Source: Pseudomonadota bacterium (lineage in GTDB: Bacteria; Pseudomonadota; Alphaproteobacteria; Rhodospirillales; Casp-alpha2). Taken from it: a DNA stretch of 6,574 nt. Position 1 is the stretch's first letter. Every line of letters starts with the position of its first letter. The DNA lies in NCBI GenBank assembly GCA_022563215.1, contig JADFNT010000098.1:1-6574 (forward strand). The letters run 5' to 3'. A program made the position numbers and the translations under genes. This document shows positions 1 through 6,574 of the stretch, in pieces. The notes beneath the pieces were generated by a model. The model was not told the origin of the DNA, did not search any database, and saw only the letters and a list, made by a program, of their open reading frames with translations.

Positions 1-423
1 GAGATATCCAAGGGGCTCCGCTGCCTGGTGTGCCAGAACCAGTCCATCGACGATTCCGACGCCGATCTGGCCAAGGACCTCCGCATCATCGTCCGCCAAC
101 GGCTGACCGCCGGCGACAGCGATTCGGCGGTGATCGATTACGTGGTCGCGCGCTACGGCGATTTCGTGCTCCTGAAACCGCCGTTCAAGGGGGCGACGCT
201 GGTGTTGTGGCTGGGGCCGGCGGTGATCGCGGGCCTGGGGCTATGGGCGATGATCGTCTTTTTACGCCGTCACAGCGGCCAGCGGGGGGGCCCGGGGGAC
301 AGACAGGGAGGCGGAACCCAGGCCGCCACCGGCGCCAAGGCCGCGTCCCGGCCCAGGCCGCCGCCGCTCACCGACGACGAGAAAAAGAAGCTGGAGAAAC
401 TGCTCAAGGAAGACGGTTCGTGA
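1..423 (+). CDS. ccmH: Cytochrome c maturation protein CcmH (CycL type), 5' truncated by window edge
   Basis: Frame 1 is open from the first base to TGA at 421-423, giving 140 residues of a protein whose start lies outside the window. The fragment opens with the family hallmark LRCLVCQNQ, with redox cysteines at fragment residues 8 and 11. Next come a short helical domain containing ARYGDFVLLKPPFK, a membrane helix at about residues 66-88, and a charged, lysine-rich cytoplasmic tail. CcmH is a membrane-anchored periplasmic thiol-disulfide protein of System I cytochrome c biogenesis. It works with CcmG to keep the CXXCH cysteines of apocytochrome c reduced and joins CcmF/CcmI in heme ligation. 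The missing part should be a signal peptide and a few residues before the motif. The stop overlaps the GTG start of ccmI (GTGA, 420-423), so the two are probably co-translated. The tail after the membrane helix is longer than I expect for the family and is rich in Gly, Ala and Pro. Confidence 0.93.
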   Translation, partial: EISKGLRCLVCQNQSIDDSDADLAKDLRIIVRQRLTAGDSDSAVIDYVVARYGDFVLLKPPFKGATLVLWLGPAVIAGLGLWAMIVFLRRHSGQRGGPGDRQGGGTQAATGAKAASRPRPPPLTDDEKKKLEKLLKEDGS

Positions 424-1661
424 CCGGGCTTTGGGTGGCCGCCGTCCTGATGTCGGGCGTCGTGGCGTTGGCGATTGTGATGCCGCTGATCCGCCGCCCC
501 GGCGGACCGCAGCCCGGCCGCGAAGAATACGACATCACCGTCTACAAGGACCAGCTCCGGGAAATCGACAGGGACCGGGACCGGGAGCTGCTCGACGATG
601 AGGAAGCCGAAGCCGCCCGGGTCGAGATCCAGCGCCGCATGCTGGCCGCTTCGGAGGCGGAAAAGAAACCCGACGCCGAGGACTCCCTGACCCGGGGCCG
701 CACGGCCGCCGCCGTCCTGGCCGTTGCGATTCCGGCCGCCGCGTTCGGGATTTATTTCACCCTCGGCTCGCCGGAGATGCCCGGCCAGCCCTTCGCCGGG
801 CGCAACATCGCATCCGAAATCACCGCCCGCGAAGGCAGGCTGGACCGCAACGAGGTCATGCAACTGGCGAGGCAGCTGTTGAAACGGCTCGAGGAGGACC
901 CCAACAGGGTCGACGGCTGGATGTTGCTGGGGCGCACCTACCTGACCATCAACGATTTCGAAGGGGCGCTGGCCGCTTACCGAAAGGCCATGGTGGTCGG
1001 CAACCGCGATCCCGAAATCGTCACCGATTACGCCGAGGCCCTGGTGCTGTCGGAAAATGGCCAGGTAGGGCCGGAAGCCCGGGGCCTGTTCGAGGACCTC
1101 GTCAAAGTCGACCCCTACAACCACCGGGTCCGCTATTACCTTGGCCTGGAGCTGGCGCAACGGGGGAACCTCAAGGCGGCGTTGCAGGCCTGGGTCGATT
1201 TGCGCGCCGTGTCGCCGCCCGGCTCGTCGTGGCTTGAAATGATCGACCAGCAGATCGTCCGCGCCGCCAACGACCTGAAGGTGGCGCCGTGGTCGTTGAA
1301 ACCGTCGGCCAAGGCGCTGGCGCTGGCCAAGGCCATGCCGGCGCCCGAAGCCCCGGCACCCATGGAAACCCCGGGGGCAACATCGGCCCCGCCTTCCACT
1401 CTTGCCACTCCGTCCGCCCCAACCACCCAGCCGCCGGGACCATCCGCCGAGGACGTCAAGGCGGCTTCGGGGATGTCGGCCGCCGACCGCCAGACGATGA
1501 TCCGCACCATGGTCCAGCGGCTCGCCGACCGGCTGCAGGAAAACCCCGACGACCTGTCCGGATGGCAACGCCTGGCCCGCGCCTACGAGGTGCTGGGGGA
1601 AACGGAAAAGGCCAAGGACGCCCGCGGCCGCGTCGAGGCGCTGGCGAAAAAGGGGGGTTAG
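420..1661 (+). CDS. ccmI: Cytochrome c biogenesis protein CcmI (CycH), TPR-containing apocytochrome chaperone
   Basis: The GTG at 420 overlaps the ccmH stop and gives 413 residues. The first residues form a membrane helix (about 4-24), which makes this start convincing even though the frame is open further upstream. Order: TM1; a charged cytoplasmic loop with the typical [16 protein letters not shown] stretch (37-52) and an acidic helix to about 80; TM2 (about 95-115); then a periplasmic part. The latter holds TPR-like helices at about 145-200 ([22 protein letters not shown]) and 231-260, a Pro/Ala/Thr-rich linker at about 306-346, and a C-terminal segment (361-410) with [22 protein letters not shown] that echoes the first repeat. 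In the family, CcmI binds the C-terminus of apocytochrome c through its TPRs and presents it to the CcmF/CcmH heme ligase in the inner membrane. Two membrane helices, a leucine-zipper-like loop and a long TPR part match the alphaproteobacterial form. It is likely the last gene of its operon, since pgk follows after 64 bp. Confidence 0.93.
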   Translation: MTGLWVAAVLMSGVVALAIVMPLIRRPGGPQPGREEYDITVYKDQLREIDRDRDRELLDDEEAEAARVEIQRRMLAASEAEKKPDAEDSLTRGRTAAAVLAVAIPAAAFGIYFTLGSPEMPGQPFAGRNIASEITAREGRLDRNEVMQLARQLLKRLEEDPNRVDGWMLLGRTYLTINDFEGALAAYRKAMVVGNRDPEIVTDYAEALVLSENGQVGPEARGLFEDLVKVDPYNHRVRYYLGLELAQRGNLKAALQAWVDLRAVSPPGSSWLEMIDQQIVRAANDLKVAPWSLKPSAKALALAKAMPAPEAPAPMETPGATSAPPSTLATPSAPTTQPPGPSAEDVKAASGMSAADRQTMIRTMVQRLADRLQENPDDLSGWQRLARAYEVLGETEKAKDARGRVEALAKKGG

Positions 1662-1689
1662 GCAATCCCTCCCCCTTCCCCGCCGCCCC

Positions 1690-1718
1690 TGGAAACCCCG
1701 GCGGCGGCGTCCTATAAC
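1690..1718 (+). promoter_or_regulatory. Candidate sigma70-type promoter for pgk, possibly giving a leaderless mRNA
   Basis: TGGAAA (1690-1695) and TATAAC (1713-1718) are separated by exactly 17 bp. They match the -35 and -10 consensus at 4/6 and 5/6. The pgk ATG begins 7 bp after the -10 box, so transcription would start at or next to the A of the ATG. No Shine-Dalgarno-like purine run precedes that ATG, which fits. A 6-bp GC stem (1680-1685 with 1699-1704, 13-nt loop) overlaps the -35 region but has no T-tract, so it is not a convincing terminator for ccmI. Inference from pattern only. Confidence 0.38.
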
Positions 1719-1725
1719 CCTACAT

Positions 1726-2925
<1,200 letters not shown>

Positions 2926-2937
2926 GCCGGGCGGTTA

Positions 2938-2963
2938 GGCGGGATAAGGCGGGATAAGGCGGG
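2938..2963. repeat. Short tandem repeat, 10-bp unit GGCGGGATAA, about 2.6 copies
   Basis: Two perfect copies (2938-2947 and 2948-2957) and a partial third (GGCGGG, 2958-2963) sit between the convergent ends of pgk and the receptor gene. A looser copy, GGGCGGTTA, precedes them, so the array may have grown from the pgk end. No self-complementary terminator stem with a T-tract is visible in this 41-bp gap. Confidence 0.75.
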
Positions 2964-2966
2964 CGC

Positions 2967-4871
2967 CTAGGCCTTCTTCGGCGTGGTTTTGGCCTTTTTC
3001 TTGCCCTTGTGTTCCCCTGGGGGTTCCTTGTTATCGGAATCCTTCAAGGTCAGGGTGCCCGGCTTGGCCGGTTGAATCTTCGAAATCACGTCGTCGAGCA
3101 TGTTCTGCAGGTATTCGGATTGGCTCAACAGCTTGCTGGTCGCCTCCAGCGCCTGCTCGGACGCGGTGGCGGCGATTTCATGGGCCATCCTGGTGACCTC
3201 GGCCATGGTCCCGCGGACGGCCGCCGACGTCCGTTCGGCCTTGTTGGTGGCGTCGCGGATGGCATCGAAGCGTTTCGCCATGTCGACGTCGGGGAATTGG
3301 GAATCCTCGGCTGGTTCCTTATCCTCGCCCGACAGGATGACCAGATTGTCGCCGCCCGGCTCCTTCGGCCCGACGCGGAAGGCCAGCAGGTTCGTCTGAT
3401 CGCGGATCGCCGTCACCAGCGAGTCCATCTCCTCGATCTGCCGGGAAGCGTCATCCAGGCCCTTGATCAGGGCCCCGGTGCGTTCCACGTCGCCGGCCGC
3501 CGCCGTCACGTATTCGCTGAAATTGGCCAGTTTCCGGCTGACCGAGGATAGGGGCCCGCCGGTAGCGATGTCGTCGTCGTCCGGGCCGGGCAGGACCGGC
3601 AACCGCGGGGCGGCCTCTTCGGTGTCCTCGGCCAGCAGCGCCGCGCGGGCGGCTTCGGCCGCCACCATGGCGTCCTCTTCGGCCTCGGCCAGGGCTTTTT
3701 CAAGCTCGGCGCGGGTGTCGTTCAGTTCCTGGCGCAACTGTTCCAGATCGTCCAGGTTTTGCACCCATTTGTCGAGCGCCCGGGCCAGGGTGCCGACGGA
3801 ATCGCTGTTGCCCCGCGCCGGCAGGGAAACGGCCCCATCGCCGTCGGCCAGCCGGCCGGCGATGTTGGCCAGGACGCGGATCGGTTCGCTCATCGAGCGC
3901 AGCATCATCAGGCCGACGATCAACAGCGACAGCACGATGACGGCGCTGCCGCCGGCGATGGCGATGCGGGAAATCCTGCCCGCCCGGGCCAGGTCTTCGG
4001 CGGCCAGGCCGCGGCGGGTGGCGGCGAAACCGGAAAGGACGCTGGTGCTGGGCCCCAGATAGGTCAGGATGTCGTCGAAACGCTGGGCTTCATCTTCGAA
4101 GGCGAAGCGCGAATTGATCATCGCCAGCAAAATGGTCTCGTGCTTTTGCAGCAGTTCCTGGAGCGCCTTTTTCCGTTGCGCGGGAATCTTGGTCTCCTTG
4201 AGGAAGACAATCAGCGTCTGGTAGCGCTTCTGGATTTCCCCGACGCCTTTCTTGTAGCCGCTGAGCAGGGTTTCCTGGCCTTCCTGGTTGATGCGCGAAA
4301 CCTGCCCGGCCAGGTTGGCGTATCCGGCGGTCGAGAACTTGACCTGCAGGTCCTCGGTGGCGTTCTTAAGCGCCAGGCTAAGTCCGGTGCCGTCGATGAG
4401 GCCCAGGGCCTTTTCGGATTTCACCAGCTTCGAGAACTGCTGGTCGTATTGGGCCAGGCCGTCGCGGATGGTGTCGATGGGCTTGCGCAGGGTGACGCTC
4501 TTGGCCATCCCCGACAGCCTGCTTAAGGACTCGGAAATGAATTCCAGGTGGCGGTTGAAGGTTTCCGCGATGACCGGGTCTTTTTGCAGAAGGAATCTCT
4601 TTTCCTCGCCCCGGGCGCCGGCGATGCCCGTTTCCACCGACGACGCCAGGGCCGCCATCTTTTCGGCCCCGGCGAATTCGTCCACCGCCGCCGTCATCCG
4701 TTTGTCGATGATCAAAAAGAGCGCCGCGAAGGCGGCCATGGCCAGCAGCCCGGTCAGCAAGAACAGCCGCGTCCGGGCCGCCAGGCGAAGGTTGCCGAGG
4801 AACGTCTGGTCGGAATGCCCCCCGGCGCGCAGGTCCAGGAATTCGTGTTCGAGGTTGTTGTCTTTGCTCAT
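2967..4871 (-). CDS. Methyl-accepting chemotaxis protein-like membrane receptor with non-canonical signalling tip
   Basis: This is a 634-residue protein. The ATG at 4869-4871 is chosen because GAGG lies 6 nt before it; the frame is open 18 codons further but without such a site. Domains: short cytoplasmic N-terminus; TM1 36-55; periplasmic, almost all-helical sensor of about 245 residues (56-300), about the size of helical bimodular or paired four-helix sensors; TM2 303-324; HAMP about 325-373 starting MSEPIRVLANIAGRL; acidic coiled coil 374-420; Pro/Asp-rich break 422-440; then two long helices resembling the methyl-accepting hairpin (441-497 and 538-600); and a Lys-rich tail (601-634). IRDQTNLLAF (489-498) matches the start of the chemoreceptor tip. 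After it, the usual NAAIEAARAGE and GFAVVA stretches are absent, and 499-537 hold unrelated Gly/Pro/acidic sequence before RDATNKAERTSAAV resumes the pattern. There is no C-terminal CheR/CheB pentapeptide. It is probably a HAMP sensor derived from a chemoreceptor; coupling to CheA/CheW is doubtful. Ligand unknown. Confidence 0.85.
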   Translation of the reverse strand: MSKDNNLEHEFLDLRAGGHSDQTFLGNLRLAARTRLFLLTGLLAMAAFAALFLIIDKRMTAAVDEFAGAEKMAALASSVETGIAGARGEEKRFLLQKDPVIAETFNRHLEFISESLSRLSGMAKSVTLRKPIDTIRDGLAQYDQQFSKLVKSEKALGLIDGTGLSLALKNATEDLQVKFSTAGYANLAGQVSRINQEGQETLLSGYKKGVGEIQKRYQTLIVFLKETKIPAQRKKALQELLQKHETILLAMINSRFAFEDEAQRFDDILTYLGPSTSVLSGFAATRRGLAAEDLARAGRISRIAIAGGSAVIVLSLLIVGLMMLRSMSEPIRVLANIAGRLADGDGAVSLPARGNSDSVGTLARALDKWVQNLDDLEQLRQELNDTRAELEKALAEAEEDAMVAAEAARAALLAEDTEEAAPRLPVLPGPDDDDIATGGPLSSVSRKLANFSEYVTAAAGDVERTGALIKGLDDASRQIEEMDSLVTAIRDQTNLLAFRVGPKEPGGDNLVILSGEDKEPAEDSQFPDVDMAKRFDAIRDATNKAERTSAAVRGTMAEVTRMAHEIAATASEQALEATSKLLSQSEYLQNMLDDVISKIQPAKPGTLTLKDSDNKEPPGEHKGKKKAKTTPKKA

Positions 4872-4881
4872 CCCTTCCCTC
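4872..4881 (-). promoter_or_regulatory. Ribosome binding site of the receptor gene
   Basis: On the minus strand GAGGGAAGGG directly precedes the ATG at 4871. GAGG is spaced 6 nt from it, the expected distance for anti-Shine-Dalgarno pairing. This fixes the start at 4871 rather than at the upstream in-frame codon at 4925. Confidence 0.7.
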
Positions 4882-4983
4882 GGGATCCAAGCGAATCGGC
4901 TAATTTTACCATTTCCGGGCGGCATGACGTGATTTTTTCGGTTTTTGGCTTTGCCGCCCGATGGCCGCCCGCCCTTGACCTGG

Positions 4984-5012
4984 GTTATACAATGTCGCCA
5001 CGATTAAACCAA
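4984..5012 (-). promoter_or_regulatory. Weak candidate promoter for the receptor gene
   Basis: On the minus strand TTGGTT (5012-5007) and TATAAC (4989-4984) are 17 bp apart, matching consensus at 3/6 and 5/6. Transcription would begin about 100 nt before the receptor ATG. The 255-bp gap between the receptor and Nudix starts (4872-5126) must hold divergent promoters. I see nothing clearer, although TTGACC (4975-4980) on the plus strand is a good lone -35 box without a partner at normal spacing. Confidence 0.2.
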
Positions 5013-5126
5013 ATCGCGGCGGCCGAAGCGCCCTGGCGGTGGACCAGGTGCGGATTCTCGCCGGTTGAACAGTCCGGCCCCGAAGGCGCCTTGCCTGTTC
5101 GGCCCCGCCGCGCCACACTCCGGGCA

Positions 5127-5648
5127 ATGGGCGAAGATCGGAAAACAGGGCCATCGGTGAAGACCGTGCCCCCCGGCGACGACCGGGAACGGCTGGTATG
5201 TCCCGATTGCGGCTACATCGCCTATGACAACCCGAAAATCATCACCGGCGCCGTTTGCGTTTGGCAGGAGAAATTCCTGATCTGCCGCCGCGCCATCCCG
5301 CCCCGAAAGGGTTTCTGGACCATTCCGGCGGGGTTTTTGGAACTCGGAGAAACCACCGCCGAAGGCGCCAGGCGTGAAGCCTGGGAAGAGGCCCGGGCCG
5401 AGATCGAGATCGACGGCCTGATCGGTTTTTACGCGATCCCCCGCATCAGCCAGGTCTACGTCATCCACCGGGCGCGGATGACGTCGGCGGATTTCGCGCC
5501 GGGTCCCGAAAGCGAGGACGTGGTCCTGGCCGGGTGGGAGGATATCCCCTGGGACGATTTGGCGTTCCCGTCCGTAACCTGGGCGCTGGAGCGTTACCGC
5601 GACGGCGGCGGCCCCGACATTTTCCAGGCCCCGCCGAACCCTCTCTGA
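5127..5648 (+). CDS. Nudix hydrolase with a half zinc ribbon (NADH pyrophosphatase/ADP-ribose pyrophosphatase-like)
   Basis: From ATG 5127 the protein has 173 residues. The Nudix box is at 69-91: GFLELGE, seven residues, then REAWEEARA. It fits Gx5Ex7REUxEExGU except that Arg90 replaces the last Gly, a position this subfamily tolerates. The metal-binding glutamates (84, 87, 88) are present. Before it come PPGDDRERLVCPDCG (Cys25, Cys28), YDNPKII, ICRRAIPPRKGFWTIPAGF, the layout of Nudix proteins that carry an N-terminal four-cysteine zinc ribbon. The first CxxC pair is missing here. The family hydrolyses nucleoside diphosphate derivatives such as NADH or ADP-ribose; the exact substrate cannot be read from the sequence. 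The start is uncertain. TTG 5091 has GAAGG just upstream and gives 185 residues, GTG 5157 has AGGG upstream, and an in-frame ATG also lies at 4992. ATG 5127 has no Shine-Dalgarno. See the inversion finding for the likely reason the N-terminus looks wrong. Confidence 0.88.
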   Translation: MGEDRKTGPSVKTVPPGDDRERLVCPDCGYIAYDNPKIITGAVCVWQEKFLICRRAIPPRKGFWTIPAGFLELGETTAEGARREAWEEARAEIEIDGLIGFYAIPRISQVYVIHRARMTSADFAPGPESEDVVLAGWEDIPWDDLAFPSVTWALERYRDGGGPDIFQAPPNPL

Positions 5649-5660
5649 GGCGCCTTTCGC

Positions 5661-5697
5661 GGCCTCGAAAAGGCCCCGGAAAATTCCTTTTTCCGGG
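5661..5697 (+). terminator. Stem-loop terminator after the Nudix gene
   Basis: A perfect 9-bp stem, CCCGGAAAA (5675-5683) with TTTTCCGGG (5689-5697) and a 5-nt loop, begins 27 bp after the Nudix stop. A smaller stem, GGCCT (5661-5665) with AGGCC (5671-5675) and loop CGAAA, abuts and shares one base with it, so the two compete at that base. The downstream DNA is only moderately T-rich, so termination may be incomplete. Confidence 0.58.
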
Positions 5698-5706
5698 TTG
5701 CCGATT

Positions 5707-5722
5707 TTGAGATTCCGTTAAC
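5707..5722 (+). promoter_or_regulatory. Candidate CtrA binding site upstream of the 76-residue gene
   Basis: TTGA (5707-5710), seven bases, then TTAAC (5718-5722) matches the CtrA consensus TTAA-N7-TTAAC at 8 of 9 positions. It ends 22 bp before the ATG at 5745, a plausible place for a regulator acting at the -35 region. TTGAGA (5707-5712) overlaps it as a possible -35, but the -10 is poor (TAGGTT at 5733-5738 is the best I see). In Rhodospirillales CtrA mainly controls motility and related genes. The link is inference. Confidence 0.38.
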
Positions 5723-5744
5723 CTTTTCCACCTAGGTTGGGACC

Positions 5745-5975
5745 ATGACGGATGGGGTTGGAATCACCAAAACGGGACTGCCGGCGGTCGCTAAGCAGCC
5801 GAACGTCTATCAGGGAGACACCGTCCGCCAGGTCCGGGCCCGGGCGGAGTCGATCCCGCAGAACACCACGCCCGAGGAACGCGACGGGCTCAGGCGCCTG
5901 AACCAGATTCTGGATCAGGACCGGCCGCTCCGCGACAACGTGCCGCGCGGGTTTTACCTCAACATCAAGATTTAA
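5745..5975 (+). CDS. Small hypothetical protein (76 aa)
   Basis: I do not recognise this protein with confidence. It starts at ATG 5745, ends in TAA, and sits between two hairpin terminators with its own upstream gap, so it looks like a single-gene unit. It is hydrophilic and has no membrane segment, signal peptide or cysteine. Residues about 25-57 (VRQVRARAE, then TPEERDGLRRLNQILDQ) should be helical. The C-terminus RPLRDNVPRGFYLNIKI (60-76) is Pro/aromatic and may form a short strand-like conserved tail. The ribosome site is weak (AGG in TAGGTTGGGACC before the ATG). A CtrA-like box just upstream would suggest a cell-cycle or motility role, but nothing in the protein itself shows this. Coding reality is supported by its isolated position, its start and stop placement, and its well-mixed amino acid composition. 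Confidence 0.68.
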   Translation: MTDGVGITKTGLPAVAKQPNVYQGDTVRQVRARAESIPQNTTPEERDGLRRLNQILDQDRPLRDNVPRGFYLNIKI

Positions 5976-5996
5976 GCCCCGCCCCCACGCATACCC

Positions 5997-6027
5997 AAAA
6001 AAAGCGCCCCGGAAATTTCCGGGGCGC
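5997..6027 (-). terminator. Strong palindromic terminator for the leftward gene
   Basis: Positions 6004-6027 are a perfect 24-base palindrome (GCGCCCCGGAAA and its complement), which folds into a GC-rich stem with a short A/T loop. It is flanked at 5997-6003 by seven A residues. Read on the minus strand this is a hairpin followed by seven U, a textbook intrinsic terminator 45 bp past the stop of the gene at 6073. On the plus strand the hairpin lies 28 bp after the 76-residue gene and is followed by CTTGTTTTA, so it may also work weakly in that direction. Confidence 0.87.
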
Positions 6028-6072
6028 ACGCCTTGTTTTAGTATCTGGGAAGGTTAACGGGACGGAAACCGT

Positions 6073-6574
6073 TCAATTGCCATCGCGTTCTTCGTCGCTG
6101 TCGCCGAGGTTGTAGTACTCGGCGTAATTGAACGGGAATTCGCCGATCCCGGCCGAAGCCCCCGGTCCGCCCCCTTGCGCGACGCTCATCGCCCGGCTGC
6201 CGGCTTGCGGGCCGGAGAAGTTTTCCGCCACGTCGCGGTGGAAATTCATCACGTTGTCGGAGAATTTGACGTCCCGCTGGGTGACGCCCTTGAGGCCGAT
6301 TTTGTCGATCAGCGCCATCATTTTTTCATGTTCCAGGGCGACCCCCGGCGGCTGGCAGTAATAGCCGAACATGATGCGGGTGTAATGCTGCTTCGGGTCG
6401 CCGGGCGCGAGGTCCCATTCGCCCGACATGCCGAAACACGCCTGGTTCAAGCCGGTGAGCCGGTACGGCCGGTAAAAGATAAACCCGAGCTTGGTATGGA
6501 TCCGGACCGCTGTTTCCCATTCCGCCGCCTGGCCCTTGGAGAAGTTCCAGGTTTCCACCTTTTCCCGGATGGTG
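6073..6574 (-). CDS. Hypothetical protein, C-terminal part, runs off the right edge
   Basis: On the minus strand the frame is open from the window edge to TGA at 6075-6073, giving 166 visible residues. It most likely continues outside, because no stop precedes it and the only early start candidate (GTG at 6558-6556) lacks a good ribosome site. I do not recognise the family. The visible part is soluble-looking and rich in aromatic residues (GFIFYRPYRL, YTRIMFGYY), with two cysteines (CFGM, YCQPP), so a compact alpha/beta fold is plausible. A helix (HEKMMALIDKIGL) and a charged segment follow. The end is a Gly/Ala-rich linker (AQGGGPGASAG) and an acidic, tyrosine-containing tail (FNYAEYYNLGDSDEERDGN). 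No membrane helix is visible. A strong intrinsic terminator follows, so it is the last gene of its unit. Confidence 0.72.
   Translation of the reverse strand, partial: TIREKVETWNFSKGQAAEWETAVRIHTKLGFIFYRPYRLTGLNQACFGMSGEWDLAPGDPKQHYTRIMFGYYCQPPGVALEHEKMMALIDKIGLKGVTQRDVKFSDNVMNFHRDVAENFSGPQAGSRAMSVAQGGGPGASAGIGEFPFNYAEYYNLGDSDEERDGN

Noticed and set aside
30..419. Upstream extension of the ccmI frame to position 30
   Set aside because: Its translation is Arg/Pro/Gly-rich noise overlapping ccmH. The GTG at 420 directly precedes the expected N-terminal membrane helix and overlaps the ccmH stop.
4872..4925. 18-codon N-terminal extension of the receptor gene
   Set aside because: The ATG at 4871 has a strong ribosome site and the upstream codon has none. 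The extra residues do not look like part of the receptor.
4548..4991. Upstream part of the Nudix reading frame, antisense to the receptor
   Set aside because: The frame is open only because it is antisense to a GC-rich gene; the translation has no homology I recognise.
4975..4993. TTGACC followed by TATACAAT on the plus strand as a Nudix promoter, or TTATACAAT as a DnaA box
   Set aside because: The boxes are only 5-7 bp apart, too close for a promoter. The DnaA consensus matches at only 7 of 9 positions, with no cluster of further boxes.
5094..5149. CCTGTT and AACAGG inverted repeat as endpoints of the Nudix inversion
   Set aside because: Flipping this interval leaves the CPECG codons out of frame with the Nudix gene. 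The GGCCC/GGGCC pair at 5101-5152 restores the frame and is the better model.
6055..6073. AACGG and CCGTT stem as a second terminator for the leftward gene
   Set aside because: It has only 5 bp, a long loop and no T-tract. The palindrome at 6004-6027 with seven A residues explains termination much better.

Overview
The window is GC-rich DNA from what looks like an alphaproteobacterium, most likely a member of the Rhodospirillales. The grounds are protein-level: an alphaproteobacterial-style phosphoglycerate kinase ([22 protein letters not shown] and [10 protein letters not shown]), a System I cytochrome c maturation operon tail with a long TPR-type CcmI, a large methyl-accepting-protein relative, and a possible CtrA box. 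This placement is inference from remembered family patterns; no search was run.

Layout. (1) Positions 1-1661, + strand: the 3' part of ccmH, then ccmI, translationally coupled by a GTGA overlap. (2) Positions 1726-2925, +: complete pgk, possibly on its own promoter so close to the ATG that the mRNA would be leaderless. (3) Positions 2967-4871, -: a 634-residue membrane receptor built like a chemoreceptor (TM, periplasmic helical domain, TM, HAMP, coiled coil, methyl-accepting-like hairpin). The conserved CheA/CheW-binding tip is missing and other sequence stands in its place. It converges on pgk. (4) Positions 5127-5648, +: a Nudix hydrolase of the zinc-ribbon-containing type that has only the second half of its zinc ribbon. 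(5) Positions 5745-5975, +: a 76-residue protein I do not recognise, preceded by a CtrA-like site. (6) Positions 6073-6574, -: the C-terminal part of an unrecognised protein running off the right edge. A strong palindromic terminator separates it from the 76-residue gene.

How the genes relate. CcmH and CcmI act together in the periplasm on apocytochrome c. pgk is a housekeeping glycolysis/Calvin-cycle gene. The receptor, the Nudix gene and the two unknowns show no obvious shared pathway, so the window reads as several independent transcription units rather than one system.

The two most notable observations are the receptor's non-canonical tip and a possible 52-bp micro-inversion at the start of the Nudix gene. 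Conceptually flipping 5101-5152, which is bounded by a 5-bp inverted repeat, places a CPECG zinc knuckle in frame at nearly the expected spacing from the existing CPDCG. No RNA genes, insertion sequences, CRISPR arrays or prophage signs were seen.
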